The notes beneath the pieces are model-generated. The model had not been told where the DNA came from. It worked only from the letters and a program-made list of their open reading frames with translations, and did no database searches. Source: Tardiphaga sp. (GTDB taxonomy: Bacteria > Pseudomonadota > Alphaproteobacteria > Rhizobiales > Xanthobacteraceae). From it: a stretch of DNA of 64,000 nt. How positions within the stretch are numbered: the first letter of the stretch is position 1; the number at the start of each line of letters is the position of its first letter. The position numbers were made by a program, and so were the translations under genes. The stretch lies in assembly GCF_028290495.1 (NCBI RefSeq), contig NZ_JAQGJT010000023.1, forward strand, positions 1-64,000, in the 5' to 3' direction. Positions 8,829 through 17,514 of the stretch are shown here, in pieces.

Positions 8829-9550
8829 GCGAGATTCCTATCCTCTCCTCGCGTGGACTGGTGAAGCGGTTCGGCGGCTTCACTGCGCTCAACGGCATCG
8901 ATTTCGATCTCGGGGCCGGCGAGCGCGTCGGTCTGATCGGGCCGAACGGGTCCGGCAAGAGCACCTTCGTGAACTGCCTGACAGGCGCCTTGCGGCCGGA
9001 GGAGGGCAGTGTGGCTTTCTCCGGCGCGGACATCACCGGCATGGCGGCATGGAAGCGGGCGCATGCCGGCCTCGCGCGCAGTTTCCAGATCCCGCGCCCG
9101 TTCCGTGGGCTGACGGTGCGCCAGAACATCGGCGTGCCGCTGGCCTTCATCCGGGGGCTGACCGATCAGACCGAACTCGACGCCCGATCGGATGATATCC
9201 TTGGCAAGGTCGGTCTTCGGGACAAGGCCGGGTTCAGTCCGAAGAGCCTGAGTCAGGTCGATCTGCGAAAGCTCGAGCTTGGCCGCGCGCTGGCCGCGCA
9301 GCCGCGGGTACTGATCGCCGACGAGGCGATGGCGGGTCTGTCGGATTCGGAAGTCGATGAAATTCTCGATCTGCTGATCGAGCTCAACAAGAGCGGCATC
9401 GGCATCATCCTGATCGAGCACATCATGCGTGCGGTAATCCGCTTCTCGCAAAGGATCGTGGTGTTTGTCGCCGGCGCCAAGATAGCCGACGGCGATCCGC
9501 GCGAGGTCATGCAACATCCGGAAGTGGTGAGGGCCTACCTTGGCCAATAA
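8825..9550 (+). CDS. LivG-type ABC ATPase (cluster B)
   Basis: A 241-residue ATPase. Walker A is GPNGSGKST (about residues 40-48); after it come the Q-loop segment ARSFQIPRPF, a signature-like LSQVDLRKLELGRALA, and Walker B VLIADEAMAGLSDSEVDEIL, with a switch histidine in LIEHIM. The signature is LSQVD rather than LSGGQ, and Walker B ends ADEA rather than DEP, both mild departures from canonical LivG. ATP hydrolysis here drives import with LivF. Confidence 0.92.
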   Translation: MSEIPILSSRGLVKRFGGFTALNGIDFDLGAGERVGLIGPNGSGKSTFVNCLTGALRPEEGSVAFSGADITGMAAWKRAHAGLARSFQIPRPFRGLTVRQNIGVPLAFIRGLTDQTELDARSDDILGKVGLRDKAGFSPKSLSQVDLRKLELGRALAAQPRVLIADEAMAGLSDSEVDEILDLLIELNKSGIGIILIEHIMRAVIRFSQRIVVFVAGAKIADGDPREVMQHPEVVRAYLGQ

Positions 9551-10274
9551 TCTGACCATCCAGGGCATCAATGCCGGGTACGGCGCCGTCACGGTACTGG
9601 CCGATGTCAGCATTCGCGTCGGTGACGGCGAAACCGTGGCGCTGCTCGGCACTAACGGCAACGGCAAGACCACGCTGATGCGGTGCATCACCGGGCAAAT
9701 CAAACCGAGCCGCGGCACCATCACCGCGGAGATCGACGGCAAGCACCATGATCTGGTCGGTCTCTCTACCGAGGAGATCGTCGACCTGGGTATATCGCTG
9801 GTGCCGGAAGGCCGGCGGCTGTTTCCGAAGCTCACGGTTGAAGAGAATCTTGAACTCGGCGCCTACCGCAAGCTCGCGCGCGCCAGGATCAAGGAGACGA
9901 TGGAGTATTGCTACGAGACGTTCCCGCGGCTGCGGGAGCGGCGTACGCAGCTGGCGGGCTCGATGAGCGGCGGCGAGCAGCAGATGCTGGCGCTGGCACG
10001 CGCGCTGATGGCGCGGCCGCGCATCCTGCTGGTCGATGAGCCCTCTGTCGGGCTCGCGCCGATCCTCGTTGCGCGCATGATCGACAAGATCTCCGAACTT
10101 TCCGTCGCGCTCGGCCTCACGGTGTTGATGGCCGAACAGAATTTCGAGCAGGCCGCGCGCATCGCGCAGCGCGGTTACGTGCTCGTTCACGGACAGGTGG
10201 TGCTGTCTGCCAACAGTGTCACCGAACTGAGGGACAGCGACATCGTGCGTCGTCTGTATCTCGGTTCCGACTAG
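9540..10274 (+). CDS. LivF-type ABC ATPase (cluster B), TTG start
   Basis: A 244-residue ATPase with Walker A GTNGNGKTT, signature MSGGEQQMLALARALM and Walker B ILLVDEPSVGLAPI. The TTG start lies within the last four codons of livG (the codons for YLGQ), giving an 11-base overlap; the same arrangement is found in the minus-strand cluster at 18750. It ends 31 bases before the cyclase gene, which appears to be in the same operon. Confidence 0.9.
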   Translation: MANNLTIQGINAGYGAVTVLADVSIRVGDGETVALLGTNGNGKTTLMRCITGQIKPSRGTITAEIDGKHHDLVGLSTEEIVDLGISLVPEGRRLFPKLTVEENLELGAYRKLARARIKETMEYCYETFPRLRERRTQLAGSMSGGEQQMLALARALMARPRILLVDEPSVGLAPILVARMIDKISELSVALGLTVLMAEQNFEQAARIAQRGYVLVHGQVVLSANSVTELRDSDIVRRLYLGSD

Positions 10275-10305
10275 ACCCGACCCTACAACAAGAACAGGAA
10301 AGACC

Positions 10306-11262
10306 ATGAATATCAAAGTCAGCAAGGAAGCGATCGCTGAAGCCACCAAGAAGCTGTCCAACTGGGGACGCTGGGGCGCGGATGATCAGATCGGCACGCT
10401 CAATTACGTGACGCCGAAGCACGTCACCGAGGCCGCCAAGCTGGTGAAGCAGGGCAAGGTATTCGGCATGGGAATTCCGTTGAACCAGCAGGGTCCGCAG
10501 AGCGGGTTGTTCGGTGGCCGCTGGAATCCGATCCATACCATGCTCGCCACCGGCACCGATGCGATCGCGGGCCGGCAGGACGAGATCAACAAGATGCGTT
10601 ACGCCGACGACGCCATCAACATGCCCGTGCAATCGGCGACGCATTGGGATTCGCTCGGTCACGTCTTCAACCACGACAAGATGTATAATGGCCACGACGC
10701 CAGGAACGTTGACAGCCGCGGCGTTCACAAGCTCGGCATCGAACACACCAGGGACCGGATGGTCGGCCGCGGCGTGCTGCTCGACGTCGCGCGCTACAAG
10801 GGCGTCGATTCACTCGATGACGGCTACGCGATTTCGAACGACGAACTCGATGCCGTTGCCAAGAAGCAGGGCGTGACGATCCAGGAAGCCGACTTTGTCA
10901 TCATCCGGACCGGCCATATGGAACGCTGTTTGAAGAACAATGCCTGGGGCGGTTACGCTGGAGGCGATGCGCCAGGCGTGAAGTTCGAAAATTGCTACTG
11001 GAGCTTCGAGAAGAAAATCGCCGCGATCTGCTCGGATACCTGGGGCGTCGAGGTCCGTCCCAATGAAACGTCGGAAGTCTCGCAGCCTTGGCACTGGGTC
11101 GTGATTCCGGCGATGGGCCTGACCATGGGTGAAATCTTCCACGTCAAGGATCTCGCCGATGATTGCGCTGCGGATGGCGTCTACGAATTCATGTTCGCTG
11201 GACCGCCGCTGGTGATCACGGGGGGAACAGGTTCGCCGATCAACCCGCTGGCGATCAAGTAG
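10306..11262 (+). CDS. Metal-dependent cyclase family protein (kynurenine formamidase-like hydrolase)
   Basis: A 318-residue member of the cyclase family (PF04199-type), which includes kynurenine formamidase, isatin hydrolase and similar enzymes that open or deformylate small cyclic amides using Mn or Zn. The metal motif appears as A-T-H113-W-D115-S-L-G-H119, matching the family HxxTHxDxxxH core, and a second conserved block IIRTGHMERC follows near residue 205. No signal peptide. It is the last gene of the BKACE-livKHMGF unit and ends just before tandem hairpins. Together with BKACE this suggests an imported cyclic or formylated compound that is opened and then cleaved; this is inference. Confidence 0.82.
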   Translation: MNIKVSKEAIAEATKKLSNWGRWGADDQIGTLNYVTPKHVTEAAKLVKQGKVFGMGIPLNQQGPQSGLFGGRWNPIHTMLATGTDAIAGRQDEINKMRYADDAINMPVQSATHWDSLGHVFNHDKMYNGHDARNVDSRGVHKLGIEHTRDRMVGRGVLLDVARYKGVDSLDDGYAISNDELDAVAKKQGVTIQEADFVIIRTGHMERCLKNNAWGGYAGGDAPGVKFENCYWSFEKKIAAICSDTWGVEVRPNETSEVSQPWHWVVIPAMGLTMGEIFHVKDLADDCAADGVYEFMFAGPPLVITGGTGSPINPLAIK

Positions 11263-11626
11263 TTCGATCCGCAAATCCGATGGCCCGAGACTGCCCCCGA
11301 TGCAAATCGGGGGCAGTTGGCATTTGCACCAAATGCCATCCGGTCGGCGACCGGCGACCTGCGATTTTGCAACAAGCAGTGACAGGCGTGATTCGCCCAT
11401 CGTGCATTCAGAATGAATGGCCGGTGGGATGGGACGCCAGCCGCGGCGTCGGTGGCCCCGTTGTGCGGGTGTTTTCCAGTCACCCGATCAAATCGGTTGC
11501 ATTTGTCGGGTCGGTCGGGAATCCTGCTCTTGAGTTGCGCGGCACGCTCGCATCTCGACGTACCTCCAGCTGATTGTCCGATCGCCGTTGCGACAGGAAA
11601 TTGGCCACCCCGACCTACGGATCACG
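11263..11626. other. Intergenic region before the first TetR gene
   Basis: About 360 bases. It begins with two tandem hairpins (listed as a terminator at 11290-11338). The rest holds no credible gene. I found no copy of the seven-site palindrome here, so autoregulation of this TetR by that motif is not supported. Confidence 0.5.
11290..11338 (+). terminator. Tandem hairpins ending the BKACE-Liv-cyclase operon
   Basis: First hairpin: a perfect 12-bp stem (11290-11301 with 11306-11317) and a GCAA tetraloop. Second hairpin directly after: a 9-bp stem (11318-11326 with 11330-11338) and a 3-base loop. No U tract, but the position 27 bases after the cyclase stop fits an operon end. Confidence 0.6.
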
Positions 11627-12358
11627 ATGACTAAGAAAGCCCTGATTGGAAAAGCCGCGGCGGCGCCGAGGCGCAGGCGGCTTTCACCGGAGGACCGGCG
11701 CAGGGAAATCCTCCACGCCGCGACGATCTTCTTCTCCGAAGAAGGATTCAACGGCGGCACGCGCGAACTGGCACAGAAGATTGGCGTTACGCAGCCGTTG
11801 CTGTATCGTTACTTTCCCAGCAAGGAGCACCTCATCAAGGAGGTGTACCGCACGGTCTATCTGGAGCGGTGGGATCCCGCATGGGACAGGCTGTTGACGG
11901 ACCGGACGCAGCCGATCAGCAAGCGTTTCGAGGAATTCTACCAAGCCTACACCGATGTGATCTTCACCCGCGAGTGGATGCGAATCTATCTTTTCTCGGG
12001 GTTGAAGGGCCTTGATATCAACCGCTGGTATCTTGACGTCGTGCAAAAGAAGATCCTGACCCGCATCATTCAGGAGTATCGCCACGAAGCCGGTCTGCCG
12101 CCGCAGAAGAAGGCGTCTGCCATCGAACTCGAACTGGCCTGGGCGTTTCACAGCGGCATCTTTTATTACGGCATGCGCAAGCTGATCTACGAGGCGCCCG
12201 TTCTGGAAGACAAGAACCGCGTGATTTCCGTGACGCTGAGCGTGTTTCTGATAGGGATCGGACGGCTGTTCGGAACGGAGACCGGTGGCGCAGCGTCCGA
12301 CAAGCCGCTTGTATCGCCCGCAGTGTCAAAGGCCCGCAAAAAAATGGTCCGTCCCTGA
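11627..12358 (+). CDS. TetR family transcriptional regulator (TetR-1)
   Basis: A 243-residue regulator. Residues 20-80 form the TetR DNA-binding domain: LSPEDRRREIL, then FNGGTRELAQKIGVTQPLLYRYF as the helix-turn-helix, then PSKEHLIKEVY. It is clearly paralogous to the regulator at 31641, with the segment GVTQPLLYRYFPSK identical and IYLFSGLKGLDINR conserved in the ligand-binding half. The start ATG 11627 is preferred over the upstream GTG/TTG frame by homology to the paralogue; the ribosome site is weak. It is transcribed toward a shared hairpin and a convergent amidohydrolase gene. It probably represses or activates units carrying the TTATCG-NN-CGATAA palindrome. The inducer is unknown. Confidence 0.88.
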   Translation: MTKKALIGKAAAAPRRRRLSPEDRRREILHAATIFFSEEGFNGGTRELAQKIGVTQPLLYRYFPSKEHLIKEVYRTVYLERWDPAWDRLLTDRTQPISKRFEEFYQAYTDVIFTREWMRIYLFSGLKGLDINRWYLDVVQKKILTRIIQEYRHEAGLPPQKKASAIELELAWAFHSGIFYYGMRKLIYEAPVLEDKNRVISVTLSVFLIGIGRLFGTETGGAASDKPLVSPAVSKARKKMVRP

Positions 12359-12377
12359 CGGCATAGCCGTCAGGGAC
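12351..12377. terminator. Bidirectional terminator-like hairpin
   Basis: A perfect 12-bp inverted repeat (12351-12362 with 12366-12377) around a 3-base loop, overlapping the TetR-1 stop codon and lying 10 bases from the end of the convergent amidohydrolase gene. It probably ends both units. Confidence 0.6.
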
Positions 12378-12387
12378 GCCCAATGAC

Positions 12388-13464
12388 TTACAGTCCCAGA
12401 ATGCGCTTGGCATTGCCGCCGGCGATCTGCGCCAGCGTGGTTTCGTCCATGCCGTTGACGCCGGCGATGTGACCGATCGGATTGTACTCTGCCATGTCGA
12501 ATGGGTAGTCGGTGCCCATCACGATGCGATCGGGGCCGAACAGATCGAGCATGTAAGCGAGCTGGTGATAGGTGAACACGACGGTGTCGAGATAGACCTG
12601 ACGCAGGTAGGTCGTCGGTGGCAGCGGCAGGTTGCCGTGCGAGTCCTGTCGTGCGCCCCAGGCATGATCGATCCGGCCTGAATAGCCCGGCAGGTAACCG
12701 CCGCCGTGGACCGCCATCAGCTTCAGTTCCGGAAAGCGCGCCAGCGTGCCTGAGAAGATCAGGTTGTGCAGAGCCAGCGTCGTTTCGAGGGGGTTGCCGA
12801 GGACGTTGTTGAAGTAGAAATGCGTCAGGCGGTCGCCATGGGTGAAACCGTTGGGATGCATCATGATGAAGGCGCCTAGTTCTTCCGCCTTGGCGAAGAA
12901 CGGCCTGAACTTGGGATCGGACAGTTCCTGGCCATCGACGTTGGTCAGGATTTCGACGCCCTTCAGCTTCAGGGTGTTCATGATGTAGTCGAGCTCGCGC
13001 ACCGCGATCTCCGGCTCCTGCAGCGTCACCACGCCGAGGCCGACGAAGCGATCCGGGCGGCGCGCGCAATATTCGGCGACGCCGTCATTCGCCATGCGGT
13101 GCGCGGCTTCCGCGATTTTAGCATCGATCGAGTAGTAGCACTGCCCAGGCGCCGGAGCGACGACCTGGATGTCGATGCCCATCGCATCGAGATCGAACAG
13201 CCGACGATCGATCGTCGTCATGATCCCGGCGATGTCCTTGTCCTGCAGCGCGTTGATTTCCTTGGTCGCTTCGTCCGAGAAGTGCGCCAGCGGAATGCGG
13301 CTCATATCGACATGCTTCTGCGCATGTGCGGATGCCTGCGGCACCACGATGTGGGCGTGGATATCGACGGTTAGCGTCGAAGGGCGACGCGCGCGGCCGT
13401 CGGCGTCATGGATGCGGGCGGCGGTTCGGCCGTAGCGGTTTTTTTTGTCGATCATGGTCTGCAC
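12388..13464 (-). CDS. Amidohydrolase family protein (ACMSD-like, PF04909-type)
   Basis: A 358-residue TIM-barrel metal-dependent hydrolase or decarboxylase. The metal ligands are visible: H36-A-H38 in VDIHAHIV, H203 in MMHPNG, H253 in AVHGGG and D319 in MGTDYPFD. The family includes 2-amino-3-carboxymuconate semialdehyde decarboxylase, gamma-resorcylate decarboxylase and 4-oxalomesaconate-type hydratases, that is, lower steps of aromatic ring breakdown. Last gene of the long minus-strand unit starting with livH near 21.3 kb; its ATG lies 22 bases after the stop of the oxidoreductase gene. No clear ribosome site for ATG 13464; the ATG at 13455 is an alternative. Confidence 0.85.
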   Translation of the reverse strand: MQTMIDKKNRYGRTAARIHDADGRARRPSTLTVDIHAHIVVPQASAHAQKHVDMSRIPLAHFSDEATKEINALQDKDIAGIMTTIDRRLFDLDAMGIDIQVVAPAPGQCYYSIDAKIAEAAHRMANDGVAEYCARRPDRFVGLGVVTLQEPEIAVRELDYIMNTLKLKGVEILTNVDGQELSDPKFRPFFAKAEELGAFIMMHPNGFTHGDRLTHFYFNNVLGNPLETTLALHNLIFSGTLARFPELKLMAVHGGGYLPGYSGRIDHAWGARQDSHGNLPLPPTTYLRQVYLDTVVFTYHQLAYMLDLFGPDRIVMGTDYPFDMAEYNPIGHIAGVNGMDETTLAQIAGGNAKRILGL

Positions 13465-13486
13465 TCATGTTGCGGAGGTGGGGAAG

Positions 13487-14479
13487 TCAGATGGACTCGA
13501 TACGGCCGCTTGCCGCGGAACGTTGGATGGCTTCGAACGTGCGGACGTTCGCGAGCATTTCGTGGTGGGGAACGGGATAGACGCCCATGCCGAGCGCGGC
13601 GCGGCCGAATGCTTCGAGATTGTCGCGCACGGCGGGATGCGCCGGATATTCCGTGACGATCGGCGCAGCATCCCGCAGCACGCGCGTGACGTCCCAGCCG
13701 GTTGGATGTTCCGGATGGGTACGGTCGCGGATTTCCATCCAACCCTTTGAGCCGAGCAGCGCCAATCGTCCCATGAAGGGTGTCGCCAGCACGGCGGTGA
13801 GCGTGGCGCTGGCGCCGGATTCGAACGTCAGCATGATCGACAGCATGTCGCCATTGGCGAAGTGGCTGCCGCGGGTCGCCAGATGCGCCCAGACCTGTTT
13901 GGGCTGGCCGAGGAAGGAGATCGAGAGATCGACGAGATGAATTCCGGTCGCCGACAGTGGGCCTACCGGATTTTCCGTCGGTGACAGCCGCCAGTTGTTG
14001 GCCGGCAGCGACAGGAACTTGTCCTGGCTGAAGTTGGCTTCGAACACCAAAGCCTGGCCAAACTCGCCGTCGGCGAAGCGCTGCTTCATGTCGATCACCG
14101 CGGGCTCGAAGCGGCGCTCATGGCCGATGCCGAGCGTCACGCCGGCCTGCCGTACAGCCGCGATGGCGCGTTCGGCGTCCGCCCCCGTCGTGCATAGCGG
14201 CTTCTCGCAGAACACGTGCTTGCCGGCGCGCGCGGCGGCCTCGATCTGCGCGGCGTGCTCGGTCTGCGGCGAACACAGGATCACAGCCTGGATGTCAGAG
14301 CGCGCCAGCGCTTCCTCGAAGCTCGCGCAAGTCGCGATGCCCGTTTCGGCAGCGAGCTTGTTGCGCGCGCCCTCCAGCGGATCGGCGCCGAGCAACGGCT
14401 TGATGACGTCGCTCTTCGCCAGCGCGCGGGCAATCGTCTGCCCCCACCAGCCCAAACCAATAACAGCTGCGTTGATCAT
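13487..14479 (-). CDS. Gfo/Idh/MocA family NAD(P)-dependent oxidoreductase
   Basis: A 330-residue dehydrogenase. The Rossmann motif is AAVIGLGWWGQ at the N-terminus and the diagnostic EKP (residues 92-94 in VFCEKPL) binds cofactor and substrate. GIGHERRFEPAV and the two-domain layout match the family. I start it at ATG 14479 because the nucleotide-binding strand begins there; the longer upstream frame reads into the neighbouring gene. Members oxidise sugars, inositols or hydroxy acids. In this minus-strand unit it lies between the HIBADH-like and amidohydrolase genes. Substrate unknown. Confidence 0.85.
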   Translation of the reverse strand: MINAAVIGLGWWGQTIARALAKSDVIKPLLGADPLEGARNKLAAETGIATCASFEEALARSDIQAVILCSPQTEHAAQIEAAARAGKHVFCEKPLCTTGADAERAIAAVRQAGVTLGIGHERRFEPAVIDMKQRFADGEFGQALVFEANFSQDKFLSLPANNWRLSPTENPVGPLSATGIHLVDLSISFLGQPKQVWAHLATRGSHFANGDMLSIMLTFESGASATLTAVLATPFMGRLALLGSKGWMEIRDRTHPEHPTGWDVTRVLRDAAPIVTEYPAHPAVRDNLEAFGRAALGMGVYPVPHHEMLANVRTFEAIQRSAASGRIESI

Positions 14480-14504
14480 GCACGAACTCCAGGTACGAAA
14501 GCGG

Positions 14505-15398
14505 TCAGATGCTCGCCTTGCGTGACAACCAGTAAGCGGGGATGCTGCTGATGACGTCGTTGTCGCCGAGCCCTGTGGCTTCGGCCTCGGCGAATACAGC
14601 GGCGGCGCTGGCGGCAAGTGGCAGCGTCTTGCCGAGCTTCGCGGCGTAGTTCACCGCGGTCTGCAGATCCTTCCTGCCGCCACTGACGGAGAACTGTGTC
14701 GCGACACGCTCGCCACTGGCGAGCAGCTTGATGATATCGGCCGCGCGCATCTTCATCGCGGGCGGTGCGCCGGGCGTGTCGGAGAGAATGTCGATCAGGC
14801 GTTCCGGCGGCAGGCCGAGCGGCTGGCAGAGGGTAAGCGATTCGGCCAGCGCCTGGAGATAAACGAGCAGCGGCAGGTTGACGGCGAGCTTGATCGCCGC
14901 GCCGGATCCCAATCTGCCGACGTGTTCGGTGCGCCGGCAAAGCTGTTCCAGCAGCGGCAGCGCGCGCGCAAAATCTTCATCGGTGCCGCCGGCGAGGCCG
15001 AGCAGCTTGCCGTCACGAGCGGGGCCGACGGTGCCGCCGACTGGACATTCGACAAAGCCGCCGCCGGCCTTGGTCACGGCGGAGCCGAGCTCGATCATGG
15101 TCTCCGGCAACACGGTGCTCATGTCGATGATGAGCTTGCCGGCGAGGTCGGCCTTCAGCAGCCCCTGGTCGGCCGTGTAGACCGCCTGCATCGCGGCGTC
15201 GTTCAGCAGCATGACGATGGTGATGTCGCAGGCCGCGACCAGCGCCGCGGGCGAGGCGGCGAGGCTGGCGCCGGCATCGACCAGTGGCTTGGTCTTGCCG
15301 GCGTCGCGGTTCCAGACCGTGAGATCATGTCCCTGCGCGATCACGCGCTGGGCGATCGCCGCGCCCATTCGTCCCGTTCCGCAGATCCCGATCTTCAT
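14505..15398 (-). CDS. Beta-hydroxyacid dehydrogenase family (HIBADH/6PGDH-like) NAD(P) oxidoreductase
   Basis: A 297-residue enzyme. The NAD(P) site GTGRMG is at residues 7-12, the substrate loop VECPVGGTVGPARDGKL near 117-131, and the catalytic lysine in GSGAAIK170LAVN174. This set defines the 3-hydroxyisobutyrate, tartronate semialdehyde and 2-hydroxymethylglutarate dehydrogenase group, all of which interconvert beta-hydroxy acids and semialdehydes. It is 26 bases from the next gene downstream and 16 bases after the molybdenum subunit gene, so it is operonic. A distant paralogue lies at 24657. Confidence 0.88.
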   Translation of the reverse strand: MKIGICGTGRMGAAIAQRVIAQGHDLTVWNRDAGKTKPLVDAGASLAASPAALVAACDITIVMLLNDAAMQAVYTADQGLLKADLAGKLIIDMSTVLPETMIELGSAVTKAGGGFVECPVGGTVGPARDGKLLGLAGGTDEDFARALPLLEQLCRRTEHVGRLGSGAAIKLAVNLPLLVYLQALAESLTLCQPLGLPPERLIDILSDTPGAPPAMKMRAADIIKLLASGERVATQFSVSGGRKDLQTAVNYAAKLGKTLPLAASAAAVFAEAEATGLGDNDVISSIPAYWLSRKASI

Positions 15399-15414
15399 GG
15401 CAACTCCTTCGAGG

Positions 15415-17514
15415 TTACAGCGAGTTGATGGCGGCTTCGAGCCGGTCGAAAGTCAGTGGCATGTCGCGGGCGCGGACGCCGAGCGCGTGCGCTATCGCGT
15501 TTCCGATCGCAGCTGCGACGGGGCCCGCGGCACATTCGCCGGCGCCGAGCGCGGTCTCGCCGGGCCGTTCGATGATCTCGGTGTGGATGTGCGGGATCTC
15601 GGAGAATTTCAGGATCGGGTAGTCGTCCCATGCGCGCACCGCAAAGCCGTCCCGGGTCCATGACACCTGTTCTTTCAGCGTCCAGCTGGCCGCTTGAATG
15701 ACGCCACCTTCGACCTGGTTGAGCGTACCGTCGCGATGGATGATCTCGCCGGCATCGAGCGCCCCGTAGACGTCCTTGATCGTCACCACGTCGGTGACCT
15801 CGACGGTCGCGACCGCGGCGTAATAGGCGCCGTGGTTCTTGTAGCGGCTGAAGCCAATGCCGCGGCCGACGCCTTCGCCGCCCTGATCGGTAGGATCCCA
15901 GTTGGACAGCTTGGCGGCGGCGCGGATGACCGCCGCGGCGCGGGGCTCATCGAGATGGCGGAGTCGGAATTCGACGGGATCGATCCCGGCCAGCGCCGCC
16001 AGTTCATCCATGAAGCTTTCGATCGCGAACACATTGCAATGCGCGCCAAGCGAACGCAGCGCCGAGCTGCGCAGCGGGCCCTGCGGCAGCAGGTGATGGG
16101 TGATGCTGCGCTTGCCCAGCCGATACAGCGGCACGGCATTGCGGTCGCCGCCGCCGTAGGGGCGCGGTGCCTCATTGGGCGGGCCGGGCGGGTGCGGCGG
16201 GTCGAGTTGTTGTGCGGCAAGCAGGTTGACGCCGTCGCCGAAGCCGGGCCGCGCCAGATGCGGCGGGCTCCACACCGCGTGTTTCCATTCCACCACATTG
16301 CCGTCGGCGTCGAGCGCGCCGTCGAGCTCCACTCGCATGGCCGCGCCGAACGGCGACCAGCTCAATTCATCAGCGCGTGTCCACAGGCACATCACGGGCA
16401 ACTGTGCCGCACGCGCCAGCAACGCGGCATCGAGCGCCACGTCGTCGGCGCCGTTGTGTCCGTAGCAGCCGGAACCCTGCGCGTGGATTACGCGGACCTG
16501 ATCGCGCTCGATGCGCAGCGCGCGCGCCAGCGCTCCGCGCAGCGGGTGGATGCCCTGCGAGTGCGACCAGACCGTAACGTGGCCGTCCTTCCAGGTCGCT
16601 ACCGCGCAGGATGGACCGATCGACGCATGCGCGATGAACGGGCGCGAGTAGGCGGCGTGATGGCGCTGGTGCGCCACCGGCTCCGGGCCATCGTCCGACA
16701 GGAACGTCGTGCTGCGCGGCGTCAGCGTCGCGATCCACGCATGCGTATCGGATGTCTCGGGAAGTTCGGCGGTACGCTGCCGCTGCGCCGTGCGGGCGGC
16801 GACGGCGATGGCGTGCAGCGCCTGCTCGTCGCGGCGGGCAACCACGCCCATGAAGCTGCCATCGACGACGACGGCCACCACGCCCGGCAGTCCTGCAACC
16901 TTGTCGCGGTCGAACGATGTCAGCTGGTCGTTCGGATGCGCCGGCCGCAGCACGCGCCCGTAATGCATATCAGGCAGCGCCATGTCGTGGATGAAGGCAG
17001 CACCCGTGAGCTTGTGGCCAAGATCCAGCCGCTGCAGCGCGCCCATATCGATCGTGCCGCCTTGCATGTGAGGCGGCGGCAGATCGGCGCTGGAGCGGTC
17101 CAGATCGACATCGGCGGCCATGTCCCAGTAGCTGACGCCTTCATTGCGCGTTGCTTGCGTGAAGATGCCGGCCTGCACCACGATCTCGCCGGCGCCGAGG
17201 ACCGTCTGCGCGCGTTCCTCGAACAGAGCGCGCACCTGTGCGCAGGCCCAGCGCATAGCCGAGCCGCCATGTTCGACCGAGAAGCTGCCGGCGGTGTAGC
17301 CTTCATCCGGCGAGACGTCGGTGTCGGCGGGCTGCATCAGGATGCGCTCAAGCTCGACGCCGAGTTCCTTGGCGGCGATCGCCGCGATCGCGGTGACGGC
17401 GCCCTGGCCGAGCTCGACCTTGCCGGTCCGGATGGTGATGAAATCCGGACTGTCGATCGAGACCCATCGATTGAGCCGCGGATTGAGTGCGAGGTTGACG
17501 GGGAGCTGCGTCAT
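15415..17514 (-). CDS. Molybdopterin-binding large subunit, IorB/NicB-like molybdenum hydroxylase
   Basis: A 699-residue protein of the xanthine oxidase superfamily with the IorB (isoquinoline 1-oxidoreductase) or nicotinate dehydrogenase B layout, where part of the molybdenum domain comes first: VELGQGAVTAIAAIAAKELGV and the GYTAGSFSVEHGGSAMRWA block lie in the first 90 residues. The GxGE motif with the catalytic glutamate (E660 in ALGAGECAAG) is near the C-terminus. The [2Fe-2S] partner gene overlaps it by 4 bases upstream. No twin-arginine leader and no cytochrome c motif (CxxCH) is present, so it differs from periplasmic IorB forms and from NicB fused to haem domains. Such enzymes hydroxylate N-heteroaromatic rings or aldehydes using water. 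Substrate unknown. Confidence 0.85.
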   Translation of the reverse strand: MTQLPVNLALNPRLNRWVSIDSPDFITIRTGKVELGQGAVTAIAAIAAKELGVELERILMQPADTDVSPDEGYTAGSFSVEHGGSAMRWACAQVRALFEERAQTVLGAGEIVVQAGIFTQATRNEGVSYWDMAADVDLDRSSADLPPPHMQGGTIDMGALQRLDLGHKLTGAAFIHDMALPDMHYGRVLRPAHPNDQLTSFDRDKVAGLPGVVAVVVDGSFMGVVARRDEQALHAIAVAARTAQRQRTAELPETSDTHAWIATLTPRSTTFLSDDGPEPVAHQRHHAAYSRPFIAHASIGPSCAVATWKDGHVTVWSHSQGIHPLRGALARALRIERDQVRVIHAQGSGCYGHNGADDVALDAALLARAAQLPVMCLWTRADELSWSPFGAAMRVELDGALDADGNVVEWKHAVWSPPHLARPGFGDGVNLLAAQQLDPPHPPGPPNEAPRPYGGGDRNAVPLYRLGKRSITHHLLPQGPLRSSALRSLGAHCNVFAIESFMDELAALAGIDPVEFRLRHLDEPRAAAVIRAAAKLSNWDPTDQGGEGVGRGIGFSRYKNHGAYYAAVATVEVTDVVTIKDVYGALDAGEIIHRDGTLNQVEGGVIQAASWTLKEQVSWTRDGFAVRAWDDYPILKFSEIPHIHTEIIERPGETALGAGECAAGPVAAAIGNAIAHALGVRARDMPLTFDRLEAAINSL

